Positions 10,390 to 20,093 of a DNA stretch of 31,490 bases are shown here, in pieces; positions within the stretch are counted from its first letter, which is position 1; the number at the start of each line of letters is the position of its first letter. Under the pieces are notes generated by a model. The model saw nothing but the letters and a program-made list of their open reading frames with translations, was not told the origin of the DNA and did no database searches. Source of the DNA: Cymbomonas tetramitiformis. Taxonomy: Eukaryota > Chlorophyta > Pyramimonadophyceae > Pyramimonadales > Pyramimonadaceae. The DNA lies in NCBI GenBank assembly GCA_001247695.2, contig LGRX02030464.1:1-31490 (forward strand), read 5' to 3'. The position numbers were made by a program, and so were the translations under genes.

Positions 10390-10612
10390 TGTCGCGAACT
10401 TATGCACGAAGCGTCCACACAAAGCATAACTCTCTAGCCCTACTACTAAACAGTCTTACTTATTGTCAGCGCTTCTATAATACTAGCTCAGCTCTGCATA
10501 TGTTGCCTTATATGACCGCACAGTTGACTTACTACTGTGACTACACAAAATCTCAAAATTTTTGATATCTTCTTCCTCTTTTCACAACTTATGCAAGCTC
10601 TTTTTCTCAACA
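10390..10612 (-). repeat. Repeat B, outer copy (B2)
   Basis: This 223-bp repeat, read on the minus strand, starts TGTTGAGAAAAAG and ends CGCGACA. It abuts the AACC target duplication on one side and repeat A with no intervening base on the other. It is about 99% identical to 10999-11221. Confidence 0.92.
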
Positions 10613-10996
10613 TGTAAAAGACTGTTAATTACAGTTCTGACACTATCGCACAAGAGCAAGTTCCACGAATGTATATCTTTACAAGCAGAAGAATGCTGTA
10701 TCTCATAAATTATATCATAACACTGCTGTTTTCGCGGTCTAAGCGAGTCCTGGCTATTTTCGGAATCACTGTTACGAAGGCAAAACAAAAATGAGCGTCT
10801 GCCTCACCCTTCCACGCCGCCCTACTTATTCTCACTATCTCTGAACAAGTGTAACACCCGCTTATCTTTCCGTATCTCTTCACTGTCATAACTCCTCACG
10901 CGTACCGTACAGCGCGTGTCATATGTTCGTCACAGAGACTGCTACAGCAAGTGTCACAACCCGGCTGAGGTACACGATAAGCCGTGGTTTGTGACA
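10613..10996 (-). repeat. Repeat A, 3' copy (A2)
   Basis: This 384-bp repeat, read on the minus strand, starts TGTCACAAACC and ends CTTTTACA. It is about 99% identical to 25598-25981. Together with GC (10997-10998) and the inner B copy it forms the inferred 609-bp LTR, 10613-11221. Confidence 0.93.
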
Positions 10997-11002
10997 GCTG
11001 TC
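10993..11002. repeat. Palindrome GACAGCTGTC at the B/A junction
   Basis: A perfect 10-bp palindrome joins the end of B (..GACA) to the start of A (TGTC..) through the dinucleotide GC. The two outer ends of the integrated element are exactly the bases on either side of this GC, so the site looks like the place where the integrated form was opened. Confidence 0.75.
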
Positions 11003-11221
11003 GCGAACTTATGCACGAAGCGTCCACACAAAGCATAACTCTCTAGCCCTACTACTAAACAGTCTTACTTATTGTCAGCGCTTCTATAATACTAGCTCGG
11101 CTCTGCATATGTTGCCTTATATGACTGCACAGTTGACTTACTACTGTGACTACACAAAATCTCAAAATTTTTGATATCTTCTTCCTCTTTTCACAACTTA
11201 TGCAAGCTCTTTTTCTCAACA
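10999..11221 (-). repeat. Repeat B, inner copy (B1), start of the inferred 3' LTR
   Basis: This is the 223-bp second copy of B. It is preceded on the minus strand by a purine-rich tract (AGATGGGGGA, 11222-11231), the position and composition expected of a polypurine tract directly upstream of a 3' LTR. Its first bases are TG. Confidence 0.9.
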
Positions 11222-11232
11222 TCCCCCATCTG
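11222..11232 (-). other. Candidate polypurine tract
   Basis: The minus strand reads CAGATGGGGGA followed at once by the TGTTGAG start of repeat B. In LTR retrotransposons the polypurine tract primes plus-strand synthesis and marks the first base of U3. This supports B, not A, as the start of the LTR. Confidence 0.65.
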
Positions 11233-11256
11233 TAGCTGCCACTGGTAGCACAGACA

Positions 11257-14200
11257 TTAAACAAGAGCTTGCTCAGCATCTTCTGTTGTGACACCGTCCA
11301 TCGCGAACTTGCCCATGCTGAAGGTAAACATACCCACTCCAGAAGCTTCTCCTCCTCGTAGCATCCTGGCCCGTGTCAGAGGATTCCGAAACACCATGAC
11401 CCACATACATCTTCTGCCAATAGGCCCATGTTCTAAGTGTCCAATCACATGTAAGCGTCCAGCGTGACACAACTTACGAAAGTATTGTGCCCTGCTCTCT
11501 GTCATATCTGTCATGTAGTGCGATGGCACATGAATACAAGCCACCACTCGACTGGCCAGCACTGCCAATGGCAACGCAATATCCAACACTGCGAACCAGG
11601 GTGAGGTCACCACCGCGTCACACACCCCATACTTTTCCTTCCAGGCGCGATAATTGCCCGGTTGCAAGGCGTTAAGGGCTTCGTGCCATTTCAGCTGCGG
11701 GTTCCAATCATTATCCATAAACTTCAGGTGAGGCCATTCCAGTGACATAACCTTGCCAATGACACCTGTGCCAGCCCAGGGATCCCAGACCTGTGTGATC
11801 TTCTCCCAAGTCACCTCGTGCGCCAGACGTCTAACCTCCTGGGGAACTGTCATCACCAGCTCTAAGCCCCAGTCCAGTTGACTGGCAATTTTCACCTGGG
11901 CTCTGCTCAACTGCGTAACATCCCCCCTCTTGTGCACTTCCTCTGGACTCATGGCCTGCACCGTGGACGCCTTGCGAAGGCTTCTCGCGCGAGTGCGCTG
12001 CTCTGCACACTTTCTGCTCAAGATGGTACGATGGCCCTCATGCCAGAATCCTGGCATCACGTCTGTAATTACTCTGCTGAGCTCCTCCTGGTTCCCCCAG
12101 GCCACTCTGTCAGGGAGATCCCCCATGCTCCCTTCTTTCCTGAGCATCTGTCGCGATGTGAGCGCCTGCCATGGGTCTTCACGCCCCGGTTTCACCGCAC
12201 GATGTGGACCCACGTCTGCAGGCAACAACACCACATCTGAGCCCAACTTCTCTCTCAGCTGCAGCTCCATGGCAGCCATCTTCTCCACGATCGACGTGCT
12301 CACTTCGGCGGCAGCTGCCACCACGGTCCCACCCAAGCATTTGGGACATTGCCAATCTCCTTCAGGTACTCCATCCAGCGCTGGATTCAGACACCACGTG
12401 TGATAGCCACGGTTACAGGTGTCACACAGCAACATGGCTGCCTCCCCATCTGTCCTCATGCACACCTCACACGCGAGATGCTTGCTGGGGATGGCTGCAC
12501 TGCAGTCGTATTGATCTTTCACCTGCAGGTGACATGGTGCGATGTTCTGCACTGTGCTCTTCTCCCGCAACTTCGTGCTGTCCTCCAACACTACCACCCC
12601 ATCTCTTTGCACCTTGACTATCTTTAGGATGGCTGGCTTAGTGGCCACCTCCATGCCAGAGCGCGGTTGTTGTCGTATGTACACGAAGTCGCCTGCCTTG
12701 AACTGATGCGGCTTCGGCTCGTAGCTGCCACTCCTCCTGTGCTCGTATCGCAAGGTGTCGCGGTGCTGGGCGATCTCCAGGTTGCACCCTGCATGTACCA
12801 TGAGCTTCTTCACGATGGCTGCTCGCTGTAACAAGTCCTCAGCCAGTGTCTTCTCCTCCTGCTTCCCAAAGTCCAACTCGGGTCGGGCACGAAGATCCGG
12901 TGGCACAGTGGCTTCCTGAGCGAACAGCAAGGTGAATGGCGCCACTCCAGTCGACTGCTGTTTAGCTGCGTTGTAACTGAGTACGAGTGACCAGAGCATC
13001 TCGTCCCACTCGAAGTCCAGGCCCTTGTCGAGGGCCATCTTCTTGAAGCAAAACTTGAGGGTGCGTACCACCCGTTCAGTCAAGCCATTGCTCTCTGGGG
13101 AACTCGGTGAAGTCACTCTCCGGTCAATGAGACACTGCTTGCATAGGGCGGAGAACTCGCCCTCAAACTCTGTGCCCCCGTCCACAAGGCATTCTGCTGG
13201 CGCCCCAAACACGGATAAAACGTGATTGCGAAACGCGCTGGCGATGGTGGCGGCCTCCTTGTCAGGGATTGGAACGCACACGACGAACCGCGTATAGTGC
13301 TCAATCATGACCAAGACGCGTTGGTTCCTAGCCTTCGTGATGCGCTTCGTGGGCCAAGCTAAATCCAGAGACCAGCGGTACATGAAGGACTTGATTTCCA
13401 GCGGCGTGAGCATCGCCTCCTCCCGTGCATAGTGCGTCTTCACCCTCTGGCAAGTCTGACACTGAGTGACCACCGCTCGCACATCCTGTTTCATGCCCAC
13501 CCAGTAATGGCGTTGCCACAACAAGTTCAGTGTCCGCCTGATGCCCCAATGGCCAGTCCTCTCATGGTGCTCACGCACCAGCTGGATTCTGTCACAGGGC
13601 TTGGGCACCAGCAGCTCCTTACCACTGACGGTAACCATGTACAACTCGCCCATGAGCTCGTCCCAGCGGTGACGTGCTGCTCTCTTCCTCACTCTATGGT
13701 ACTCCTCCTTGGGCACCTCCACTCTTCCTCCGGTCTTGATCCACGCGAGGCATAGCTCGTCCTCGTGTATGTCGGGGTACTTCTCTCGAAGTGACTCCTG
13801 GTTGGTTACACTGGCTAGCATGGCAACCATTCTCGTAGTGTCGGGCAGCCTAGGCAGCCTCATCTCTTTCTCCTTCGCCACTGGTGCCCATTCTGGAGCT
13901 GAGCTTGTCTCTGCTGGCTTGTCCCCAGGTCTTGAAAAGGCCTGCCGATGGCGCGCCTCATAGCCCGCGAGCTTCATGGAGGCAAGCTTCCACTGTCTGC
14001 GACGTGGGACGGCGTCGGCGGTGCCGAGTCCCTGAGTACCTTTCTGCCCCTGACTGCACATGTGTTGCAGTCGTTCTTCCCAGTCCTGATGGCTAAGGCG
14101 TCGCGCGACTTGCTGAGTGTAGTCGTTGGAACTGGTGACCCACTCTGCTAGTTGTGCTCGCACCGGCTCAGTTGTGTCCTCGGAGGTGGTAGCCACCTTG

Positions 14201-16263
14201 GTGGACTTCACGATAGGGATGGCCGCTAGCGTGCCATGCTCCTCCTCCTCGCTCTCCTCGCTCTTCGGCAGTTTGGTCGTGCTGACCTCGGCAATCGCAT
14301 ACAATAGCTCCATTGCTCTCCGATCCATAGCGAGGCCAAGCACTCCTGCCAATTCTTCGTCCTTCATGCCGTGCGCCATGCGCAGCTCACTCGCGCTGTA
14401 CCCCATGGCAACTGCCTTCTCGTCCAGGTTGACCTCTCTGGTCTCCCCCACTTCATCATCATCTTCTTTCCTCACCACCGTGCCTGCGCGAGGTGCGCGA
14501 AAGGCGCGAGAGTTTTGTGTCGCTAAGATGGTTGGCAATACTCTCATAGGCTCCCCCACAACGTTAGCGGTGTAGTGAGGCTTCCTGTCTCCAGTGACAA
14601 CCCTGCGTGGCTTCCAGCCTCGCTGCAAAATATCGCGCACGTATCTGTCTGGTGGTCTGTCCACCCCCTCCATTACCAGATTGAACTGCTGATTCTGAAA
14701 CAGATTGCTCCAATATGCTCGTAGACGATGCGCGTATGATCCCGCGCGCGCCGCGTCGAAGGATACTGGCTGGCCCACCACGCTATTGATGATGGGGAAC
14801 ACGTCCTTCCTGATCTTCGAGTTCTCCCTGTGTGATGACAACGGAGAAACGTTCTCTAGCACATATGCTGGCGGTCGCTGAGGGTGCAGCTGCTGCAGCG
14901 TAGAGAGGACTCGCACTGCCTGGTAGAACAGTCTGCTGTGCCTGCCCTCCAAACCAGCCAGCTTGCCAGCTGGTGACAGGTCCTGGCATGGATATCCACA
15001 CACCATGACCCATTGTTCTCCACTCAATGCCCCTGCATGTACAAGGTCAATGAGACTGGTGTCTTCGATATTGCTGGGCAGCTGTTCCAAATGGGCTGCC
15101 TCGGCACGAAACAAGTCAGGATGACGGCGGCTGAGCGCCATGCACCTGGCCCTGGCTACCGCCTGGCTGGACTTCGAGATGTCCTGGTAGAGGTACTTGT
15201 TGACCTTAACTCCACAGCGCAAGAGCATCTCTAGTCCAGCACACAAGCCCCCACACGGCTCATAGCAGACCACGCCTTCTTCTCTGGCCTCCCGAAAGAA
15301 GCTCTTGTCAATCACTCTCGTGTCGATCTTCTTTGGCACTTTGAGCTTGCCACCCTCCATGGTCTCGTCGCCGTATATCGCTGGGGAGCCTCCAGAATGC
15401 ATACCCCTGATTGGCCGGACCTGGCTGAGGGCATCCCAGGCGACTCGTGTCAGCCTGCCCGAGCACCTGGCCACCTCCGGGTGGTCAGTGTCAAACATGA
15501 CCCCCTTGTTGCACTCCAACTCTTCTTGGTAGTGCACGTCAAATAGTCGATGGACTGCGCTGGTCCCCAGCTGCTCCCTGACCATGTTCTCGCAGTAGTT
15601 GGCCACCTGTGCCTCTGGGCTCACTTCTAGACCAAGTGGTGGCTCCCTGGTCACTTCCAAGCAGATGATATCTGCGAAGCAGCGCGTTAGCCTCTCGGCA
15701 TGCCCCGCTTCCCTGGCGTGGTCCCCTTCCCGGTCCAAGCGGGCACCGGTCTCGTCTGCGGTGCTGGGCAGCGGGTACCTGGATGGCACATCCGCGTTCT
15801 CATTCTTCGGACCTGGTCGGTACTGGACCGTGAACTCAAACTCCTGGAGGCTGATGGCCCAGCGTAGGTGTTGACCCTGCAGGTCCCCCTTCTCCATGAG
15901 TGTTGTGAGCGGCGAATGGTCGGTAATCAGCGTGAAGTGGATCCCGTGCAGGTACTGTCGTAACGTGCGGATTGCCCACACCACTGCCAGCATCTCACCC
16001 TGGAAGCTCGCGTACTGTCTCTCGGTCTTCGACAACGAGCGACTGATCACCACGCAGATGTGCTCTACGCCGTTCTCGTCCTTCTGAGACAGCACTGCAC
16101 CAATGCCATGGTTACTCCAGTCCGTGTAGAGGAAAATGGGTCTACTATAATCGATGGGCTTCAAACATCTCCCCGAACATAGGGCGTCCTTCAATGCCTG
16201 CAATGCCTGGTCCTGCTCCTTACCCCAAGCTTCCTTGACATCCAACACCTCCTTTCTGAGCAA
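11257..16263 (-). CDS. Pol C-terminal polyprotein: RNase H, C5-methyltransferase, integrase, PHD, methyltransferase-like
   Basis: This is one uninterrupted frame of 1,668 codons. Residues 1-165 are RNase H, with D48 in YTDWS, E90, D115 in TDHS and D158 in NADVPSR. Residues about 330-660 are a C5-cytosine methyltransferase. Residues 660-890 are an acidic or charged linker. Residues 890-1247 are integrase: HHCC zinc site H900/H905/C935/C938, catalytic D967, D1028 and E1063, then a small beta-rich domain with GDFVYIR. Residues 1263-1310 are a PHD finger. Residues about 1480-1640 are a second methyltransferase-like domain. The first codon given is TTG and is not a true start. Translation must enter from the reverse-transcriptase frame through a +1 shift near 16263-16270. 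Proteolytic cleavage by the element protease is inferred. Confidence 0.93.
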   Translation of the reverse strand: MLRKEVLDVKEAWGKEQDQALQALKDALCSGRCLKPIDYSRPIFLYTDWSNHGIGAVLSQKDENGVEHICVVISRSLSKTERQYASFQGEMLAVVWAIRTLRQYLHGIHFTLITDHSPLTTLMEKGDLQGQHLRWAISLQEFEFTVQYRPGPKNENADVPSRYPLPSTADETGARLDREGDHAREAGHAERLTRCFADIICLEVTREPPLGLEVSPEAQVANYCENMVREQLGTSAVHRLFDVHYQEELECNKGVMFDTDHPEVARCSGRLTRVAWDALSQVRPIRGMHSGGSPAIYGDETMEGGKLKVPKKIDTRVIDKSFFREAREEGVVCYEPCGGLCAGLEMLLRCGVKVNKYLYQDISKSSQAVARARCMALSRRHPDLFRAEAAHLEQLPSNIEDTSLIDLVHAGALSGEQWVMVCGYPCQDLSPAGKLAGLEGRHSRLFYQAVRVLSTLQQLHPQRPPAYVLENVSPLSSHRENSKIRKDVFPIINSVVGQPVSFDAARAGSYAHRLRAYWSNLFQNQQFNLVMEGVDRPPDRYVRDILQRGWKPRRVVTGDRKPHYTANVVGEPMRVLPTILATQNSRAFRAPRAGTVVRKEDDDEVGETREVNLDEKAVAMGYSASELRMAHGMKDEELAGVLGLAMDRRAMELLYAIAEVSTTKLPKSEESEEEEHGTLAAIPIVKSTKVATTSEDTTEPVRAQLAEWVTSSNDYTQQVARRLSHQDWEERLQHMCSQGQKGTQGLGTADAVPRRRQWKLASMKLAGYEARHRQAFSRPGDKPAETSSAPEWAPVAKEKEMRLPRLPDTTRMVAMLASVTNQESLREKYPDIHEDELCLAWIKTGGRVEVPKEEYHRVRKRAARHRWDELMGELYMVTVSGKELLVPKPCDRIQLVREHHERTGHWGIRRTLNLLWQRHYWVGMKQDVRAVVTQCQTCQRVKTHYAREEAMLTPLEIKSFMYRWSLDLAWPTKRITKARNQRVLVMIEHYTRFVVCVPIPDKEAATIASAFRNHVLSVFGAPAECLVDGGTEFEGEFSALCKQCLIDRRVTSPSSPESNGLTERVVRTLKFCFKKMALDKGLDFEWDEMLWSLVLSYNAAKQQSTGVAPFTLLFAQEATVPPDLRARPELDFGKQEEKTLAEDLLQRAAIVKKLMVHAGCNLEIAQHRDTLRYEHRRSGSYEPKPHQFKAGDFVYIRQQPRSGMEVATKPAILKIVKVQRDGVVVLEDSTKLREKSTVQNIAPCHLQVKDQYDCSAAIPSKHLACEVCMRTDGEAAMLLCDTCNRGYHTWCLNPALDGVPEGDWQCPKCLGGTVVAAAAEVSTSIVEKMAAMELQLREKLGSDVVLLPADVGPHRAVKPGREDPWQALTSRQMLRKEGSMGDLPDRVAWGNQEELSRVITDVMPGFWHEGHRTILSRKCAEQRTRARSLRKASTVQAMSPEEVHKRGDVTQLSRAQVKIASQLDWGLELVMTVPQEVRRLAHEVTWEKITQVWDPWAGTGVIGKVMSLEWPHLKFMDNDWNPQLKWHEALNALQPGNYRAWKEKYGVCDAVVTSPWFAVLDIALPLAVLASRVVACIHVPSHYMTDMTESRAQYFRKLCHAGRLHVIGHLEHGPIGRRCMWVMVFRNPLTRARMLRGGEASGVGMFTFSMGKFAMDGVTTEDAEQALV
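11344..11826 (-). other. Second methyltransferase-like domain at the Pol C-terminus
   Basis: Residues about 1480-1640 of the polyprotein show a Rossmann methyltransferase pattern. There is a SAM-binding motif I ([15 protein letters not shown], 1492-1506), an acidic motif II position (FMDNDW), and DAVVTSPWF (1549-1557) where amino-methyltransferases carry NPPY-like motif IV, followed by a hydrophobic helix and strand. The SPWF signature lacks the second proline of NPPY/DPPW, so activity and target are unclear. It may act on DNA adenine, RNA or protein, or be a non-catalytic relic. The assignment rests on motifs only. Confidence 0.6.
12334..12477 (-). other. PHD finger in the integrase C-terminal region
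   Basis: Residues 1263-1310 give a perfect C4HC3 pattern: C1265, C1268, C1280, C1283, H1288, C1291, C1306 and C1309, with the usual aromatic and hydrophobic residues (GYHTWCL and the W before the last CPKC). PHD fingers commonly read histone H3 tails. Its position just after integrase parallels the chromodomain of chromoviruses and suggests chromatin-guided insertion, which is an inference. Confidence 0.92.
12520..13600 (-). other. DDE integrase
   Basis: Polyprotein residues about 888-1247. The zinc-binding HHCC (H900-x4-H905, C935-x2-C938) precedes the catalytic core with D967 (WSLDLAWP), D1028 (LVDGGTEF) and E1063 ([11 protein letters not shown]). The 34 residues between the last two fit the D,D-35-E pattern. 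A downstream segment with GDFVYIR and a [15 protein letters not shown] strand pattern is like the Ty3/gypsy GPY/F module. All catalytic residues are present. Confidence 0.94.
14284..15276 (-). other. DNMT3/DRM-like C5-cytosine methyltransferase domain
   Basis: Polyprotein residues about 330-660, placed between RNase H and integrase. Visible motifs in order are motif I ([16 protein letters not shown], 333-348), motif IV with the catalytic cysteine ([13 protein letters not shown]426), motif VI (LENV, E470), a motif VIII equivalent ([11 protein letters not shown], 510-520), and motif IX/X-like stretches ([10 protein letters not shown], then [12 protein letters not shown] and [12 protein letters not shown]). 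Motif order and the AHRxRxYWxN signature resemble DNMT3/DRM enzymes more than DNMT1 or bacterial types. All catalytic residues appear intact, so de novo cytosine methylation of element or host DNA is plausible but unproven. Confidence 0.92.
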
Positions 16264-18241
16264 GCAAGTCGTTCAGTGGTCGTGCCATCTCTGAGTAGTT
16301 GGGTCCCATGGGCTCCCCCACCAAACCTTTGTAGTAGTTCATGAGTCCAAGGATGGAGCGTACTCCAGTCTTGTCCTCGGGCTTGGGCAACTCTTGGATG
16401 GCTTTGCACTTGATGTCCTGCGCACCAATAGTGTTGTAGCCAATGCGGTAGCCCAAGAAGTCCACAGTGGCTGACCCGAAGGTCGACTTGCCCGAATGCA
16501 GGCGTATCCCTGCATCCCCCAAGGTGCGAAGCACGGCTTCCACATCCTTGATGTGCTGCTCAGCGGTGTCTGAGTATATGCACACGTCATCGACGTACGC
16601 CACCGTGCAATGTTGCAGGTGACGCAACTCGTAGTCCATGATTCTGATGAAGGCTGCGGTCGCTCCAGCTGCTCCAAACGGCATGGATGTGTAACGATAA
16701 AGCTGGTTGCCCCACCAGAACGCCGTCTTGTCCCTGTCCTCCTCAGTAGTCATGGGAATCTGGTGGAACGCCTTGGTCGCGTCCAGGGTAGTCTTGAACT
16801 TGGCCTTGGCCACGCGCTGGTAGAGCTCTTCTGGACGATGTGGTAGCGTGTTATCCTTCAGCGACAACCGGTTCGTGTTCCGGAGGTCGACGCAGAATCT
16901 CGTCGAAGTCCACTGTCCAGTGTCGTGATCCTTCTTCCCCGCGACCACCACGTTGCTGGCGTGTCTGCAGTGCTGTGAAGCCGGCTCGATGAAGCCATAT
17001 TCCAGCAGCTCCTTGCAGTGCAGGTCGATGATCTCCTGCTCCCCTGGGCTGTATTTCCTCGGTCGCTGGTAGGCTACCTTAGTCTCGTCCTTGAACGGGA
17101 TGGCGAAGGTCGCATGTGCTGCTCCTCCATGGTAGCCTTTGATGTCCTGCGGCTTGTTGGCGAAGCAATAGCTGCATCTCCTCACCACGTTGCGCATCTC
17201 CTCCCAGTTCTCCTCAGTGAACTCGGGATGTCCTCCAAAGGTGGCATTGAGCTCGGTATCCAGCCACGCGGCCTCGTCCTTGGTGACCCTGGTTGTGCCC
17301 CCTGGCTGTAACGTGTCCAGCACCGTGTGCGGAAGCACCTCGTCTCGCTCTGCCACCATAGCCTCCCACCCAGTGTCCCATTGGCGCGAAGACCTCTGGT
17401 CCTCCCAGGCGGTCCTGGAAGATCTGCTTGGCGAGTTCGAGCATGAGCCCACCGCCAGCACGCCCTGAAACTCCCCAGGGGCCACAGCGGCCACCCAAGC
17501 AGCCACTACGAGTAACAGCAAAAGTTTCAAAATTCTGCTGGTCCCCACTGGTTTGACTGGAGGGTGAAGGGTCAGTATGCAAGTCAGCATCCTCCACCCC
17601 CCTTGCATACGGCCCAGGCCTCCTCCCGCAGACACGTAGACTACCAGTGCCAAGACTGACGCCACATAGACGCAGTGGGCCACCCGGTAGCAAGCGGCTG
17701 TGAACCGCAGGCGTTGCAGCCTGGCGGCAAAACGCGGCTTCTGCATGCGCCGAGGGACAGCTGCCAGCGTGGCCGGACCCGCTGCCGAGATTCGCTGGGC
17801 GATTGTCAGCGCACGGCTCACTTGAGCTCCAAGCGTAGTGGACGCGCCTCTATCGCAAACCAAGCAGGAGCCTGGCAACCCATGGCTCATAACGTGGGCG
17901 CCAACTACCAAGATGCACCCCAGAGTACTGACCCTGTGCGTGAAGTTCATGACGAGCATGGCGAGCCCAAACCGTAGCAATGGCACGTACCACAGCCCGC
18001 GCTGGACATGGTGGAGCCCGGTTACCTTAAAGGTTCCCACGACCAGCAACAGCAGGTGCCTAGCCAGCTCCAACAGCACATGCAGATGTGCCTGATGATG
18101 CGCCCATGGCTCGAGCGGCGCGGTATGTATGGCCCACAATGTGCGCGCCATGGCTCTGCGGGGCACCCCAGTGCGGCATGCCCAGACGGCTACGACCTCA
18201 CCAAGGCACCTGGATACCTCCATGGCCATCCACACTACCAT
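16220..18241 (-). CDS. Reverse transcriptase frame with N-terminal hydrophobic segments
   Basis: A 673-codon frame. Residues about 345-665 are a Ty3/gypsy reverse transcriptase, with D487 in [12 protein letters not shown], the [12 protein letters not shown] region, catalytic YVDD at 549-552 ([11 protein letters not shown]), and FLGYRI and RPLNDLL near the end. The N-terminal 260 residues include four or five hydrophobic stretches (about 53-71, 82-99, 105-118, 180-203 and 236-254) that look like membrane helices, which is unusual ahead of an RT. No good ATG start is evident, so this part is probably read from the upstream frame. The frame leaves the RT/RNase H homology after LNDLL, where the match continues in the +1 frame. 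Confidence 0.88.
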   Translation of the reverse strand: MVVWMAMEVSRCLGEVVAVWACRTGVPRRAMARTLWAIHTAPLEPWAHHQAHLHVLLELARHLLLLVVGTFKVTGLHHVQRGLWYVPLLRFGLAMLVMNFTHRVSTLGCILVVGAHVMSHGLPGSCLVCDRGASTTLGAQVSRALTIAQRISAAGPATLAAVPRRMQKPRFAARLQRLRFTAACYRVAHCVYVASVLALVVYVSAGGGLGRMQGGWRMLTCILTLHPPVKPVGTSRILKLLLLLVVAAWVAAVAPGEFQGVLAVGSCSNSPSRSSRTAWEDQRSSRQWDTGWEAMVAERDEVLPHTVLDTLQPGGTTRVTKDEAAWLDTELNATFGGHPEFTEENWEEMRNVVRRCSYCFANKPQDIKGYHGGAAHATFAIPFKDETKVAYQRPRKYSPGEQEIIDLHCKELLEYGFIEPASQHCRHASNVVVAGKKDHDTGQWTSTRFCVDLRNTNRLSLKDNTLPHRPEELYQRVAKAKFKTTLDATKAFHQIPMTTEEDRDKTAFWWGNQLYRYTSMPFGAAGATAAFIRIMDYELRHLQHCTVAYVDDVCIYSDTAEQHIKDVEAVLRTLGDAGIRLHSGKSTFGSATVDFLGYRIGYNTIGAQDIKCKAIQELPKPEDKTGVRSILGLMNYYKGLVGEPMGPNYSEMARPLNDLLAQKGGVGCQGSLG

Positions 18242-18617
18242 TACTGCAAAGTGAGGCAGCTGCGGTCATTGCAAGCGCGCGAACACCCCCACGAGCAGGA
18301 AGCACACCTGAGTGCGCTTCGCCCACCGTCCATCGGCGGGCTGTGTGCCCGGCTGTGCGCCGGGGCTGCTTCTCAGTGGCGGGCGCGCCGGGCTGCAGCC
18401 GGCCCGGTGCCCCCTTGAAAAGGCCCCAGTGCGCTCTCCCTTCTTCTCTCCTCCCAACGTTCATCATAACTTAGGCGCTCATAGGAGGTACGCGGCGCGC
18501 TGCTGCCTGCATGTCGACTGCGAGCTGCTCCATGATGCTGGGCCTCCCTCCTGGGGCTCGGAGATCTCCTTCTGCGCTGGCCAGCCCGTGGCGAGCGCTG
18601 CTGCACGGGCCTCGCGG

Positions 18618-20093
18618 TCAGACTCTGCGGGCTTGTCGCAAGATGGCCTTCACGTCGGGTGTCGGTGCGCGCAACGCGGCCACTGGATCGCTCTGGGCTG
18701 CTGGGCGCTGTGGAGCCCCGGGTTGGCGATGGCACGAGCGAAGTGGCCTCCTGCTCCGGTGCAGCCGGAGGCATAGCTTCAGTCCGCTGCGTGCAGACAG
18801 AATGCGTCGGGACCTTAGAATGTCGTGGACTGACTGGTGCTCGGACCGCTGTGCCATGTTGCACTCTAAGCCCCTGGACCGTGTCCCGCTGAGAGCTTGG
18901 CCAGAGCAGTGCTCCCGCGTAGGTGCAGCTCGTGCACCACCACGACCATCAAGCCCAGGGCAGTCTGACCCAAGCGTGCTCATCCTTGCAGTCGCGCGAG
19001 CAGTGCGAGGTCGCTCTTCATACTCTCTGATGATCTCCTCTGATGATCTGATGATCTCCTGGCGCACCCTTATCGACTCTGTGAGAGCCGCCATGGTGAC
19101 GTTGTTCGCTGCGACCTCGGCGCGCCCTCGCGCCAAATCAGCAGCCAATCCAACAAATCTCTCACTAATGATCTCCACGTCCTCATCAGAACTCTCCGTC
19201 TGCGGCGACGGCGTTCTCGTGCGACACGTGTGGGTGCCCGCACCCGCAGCAGCTGCGAGGTCGGGCGAGTGTCTCGAGACGCTGCCAACTTCCTCCTCAC
19301 CTCCTGCATGGGAATCATCATCCCCCTCGATTGGGTCCAAGCACCGCATGAAGTCGTTGCGCAGGTGCTCGTGTACCTCTGCTCGCTGTGCTTCAGCCAG
19401 CAACGTAGGGCCTACCAGGGATGTGAACGCCGACAATGGCTCCCGATGCATCACGGCCACCTTGTTCCAGGTCTCCCAGCTGCAGCAGTCGAATTTACGT
19501 GTTCCAGAGGAAAGGTACTCCAAGGTGAACACCATCTCGTCGGGTCCCCGCTCACGGTAATAGCGATGATCCTCAAAGAGGTAGTAAACGGCCTTGGACT
19601 GGGCGTTGGCTCGGGTCTTGAACACACGCAGAGTGCCTTGCTGTGGACCATCATTCAAATGGCTCCTGGCTATCTCCACGAGTTGTGTGCGATGGACAAG
19701 GTGCTCCATGTGCTTCTGTATGGTGCCCAGGAGTCCTCCCGTGCAGCCTTTCGACTGCCCGCCCAGAGGCAAAAACTCTCCCCGTTGCCCCACCCCTGCG
19801 GAGGAGGAGTACCTGTGTAGTGTCTTGTTGCTGAGTTGGCACGTGTGCACTCCCTTCCCTCGCTGTGCATAGGGCTTCCCAAGCTGGAACTCGATCTTGC
19901 CCTTGAAACAACGGTATTGGATGAGGAAGACTGTCTGTCCGTGCAACGCCGCGAACTCTGAGATCCCCTCCGGATTCAGCCAGTCGGCTTCTCCAGCGGT
20001 GTTCTCGCTACGGGTGGGTGACTCTGGCTCGTAAGTGCCCTGGAACACCGATGTGTGATATTCTAGCTTCGCAGGGTCGAAGGCTCCACGCAT
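18618..20093 (-). CDS. Unassigned retrotransposon frame between protease and RT
   Basis: 491 codons from ATG 20093, overlapping the end of the preceding frame and +1 relative to it. I do not recognise the product. The first 300 residues look like a folded protein (GQTVFLIQYRCFKGKIEFQLG, MVFTLEYLSSGTRKFDCCSW) and probably continue the C-terminal domain of the previous frame. Residues 300-400 contain an acidic patch and a charged helical stretch (LARGRAEVAANNVTMAALTE). The last 100 residues look out of frame. A Pro/Arg/Ser-rich frame at 18373-18864 (with RRRRSPSPRRE) is a better candidate continuation, which would need a further shift near 18860. Confidence 0.55.
   Translation of the reverse strand: MRGAFDPAKLEYHTSVFQGTYEPESPTRSENTAGEADWLNPEGISEFAALHGQTVFLIQYRCFKGKIEFQLGKPYAQRGKGVHTCQLSNKTLHRYSSSAGVGQRGEFLPLGGQSKGCTGGLLGTIQKHMEHLVHRTQLVEIARSHLNDGPQQGTLRVFKTRANAQSKAVYYLFEDHRYYRERGPDEMVFTLEYLSSGTRKFDCCSWETWNKVAVMHREPLSAFTSLVGPTLLAEAQRAEVHEHLRNDFMRCLDPIEGDDDSHAGGEEEVGSVSRHSPDLAAAAGAGTHTCRTRTPSPQTESSDEDVEIISERFVGLAADLARGRAEVAANNVTMAALTESIRVRQEIIRSSEEIIREYEERPRTARATARMSTLGSDCPGLDGRGGARAAPTREHCSGQALSGTRSRGLECNMAQRSEHQSVHDILRSRRILSARSGLKLCLRLHRSRRPLRSCHRQPGAPQRPAAQSDPVAALRAPTPDVKAILRQARRV

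Noticed and set aside
10390..10565. Extension of the second gag-like protein to 10565
   Set aside because: This part of the frame is translation of repeat B of the giant element, not gag sequence; the homologous continuation is at 25982.
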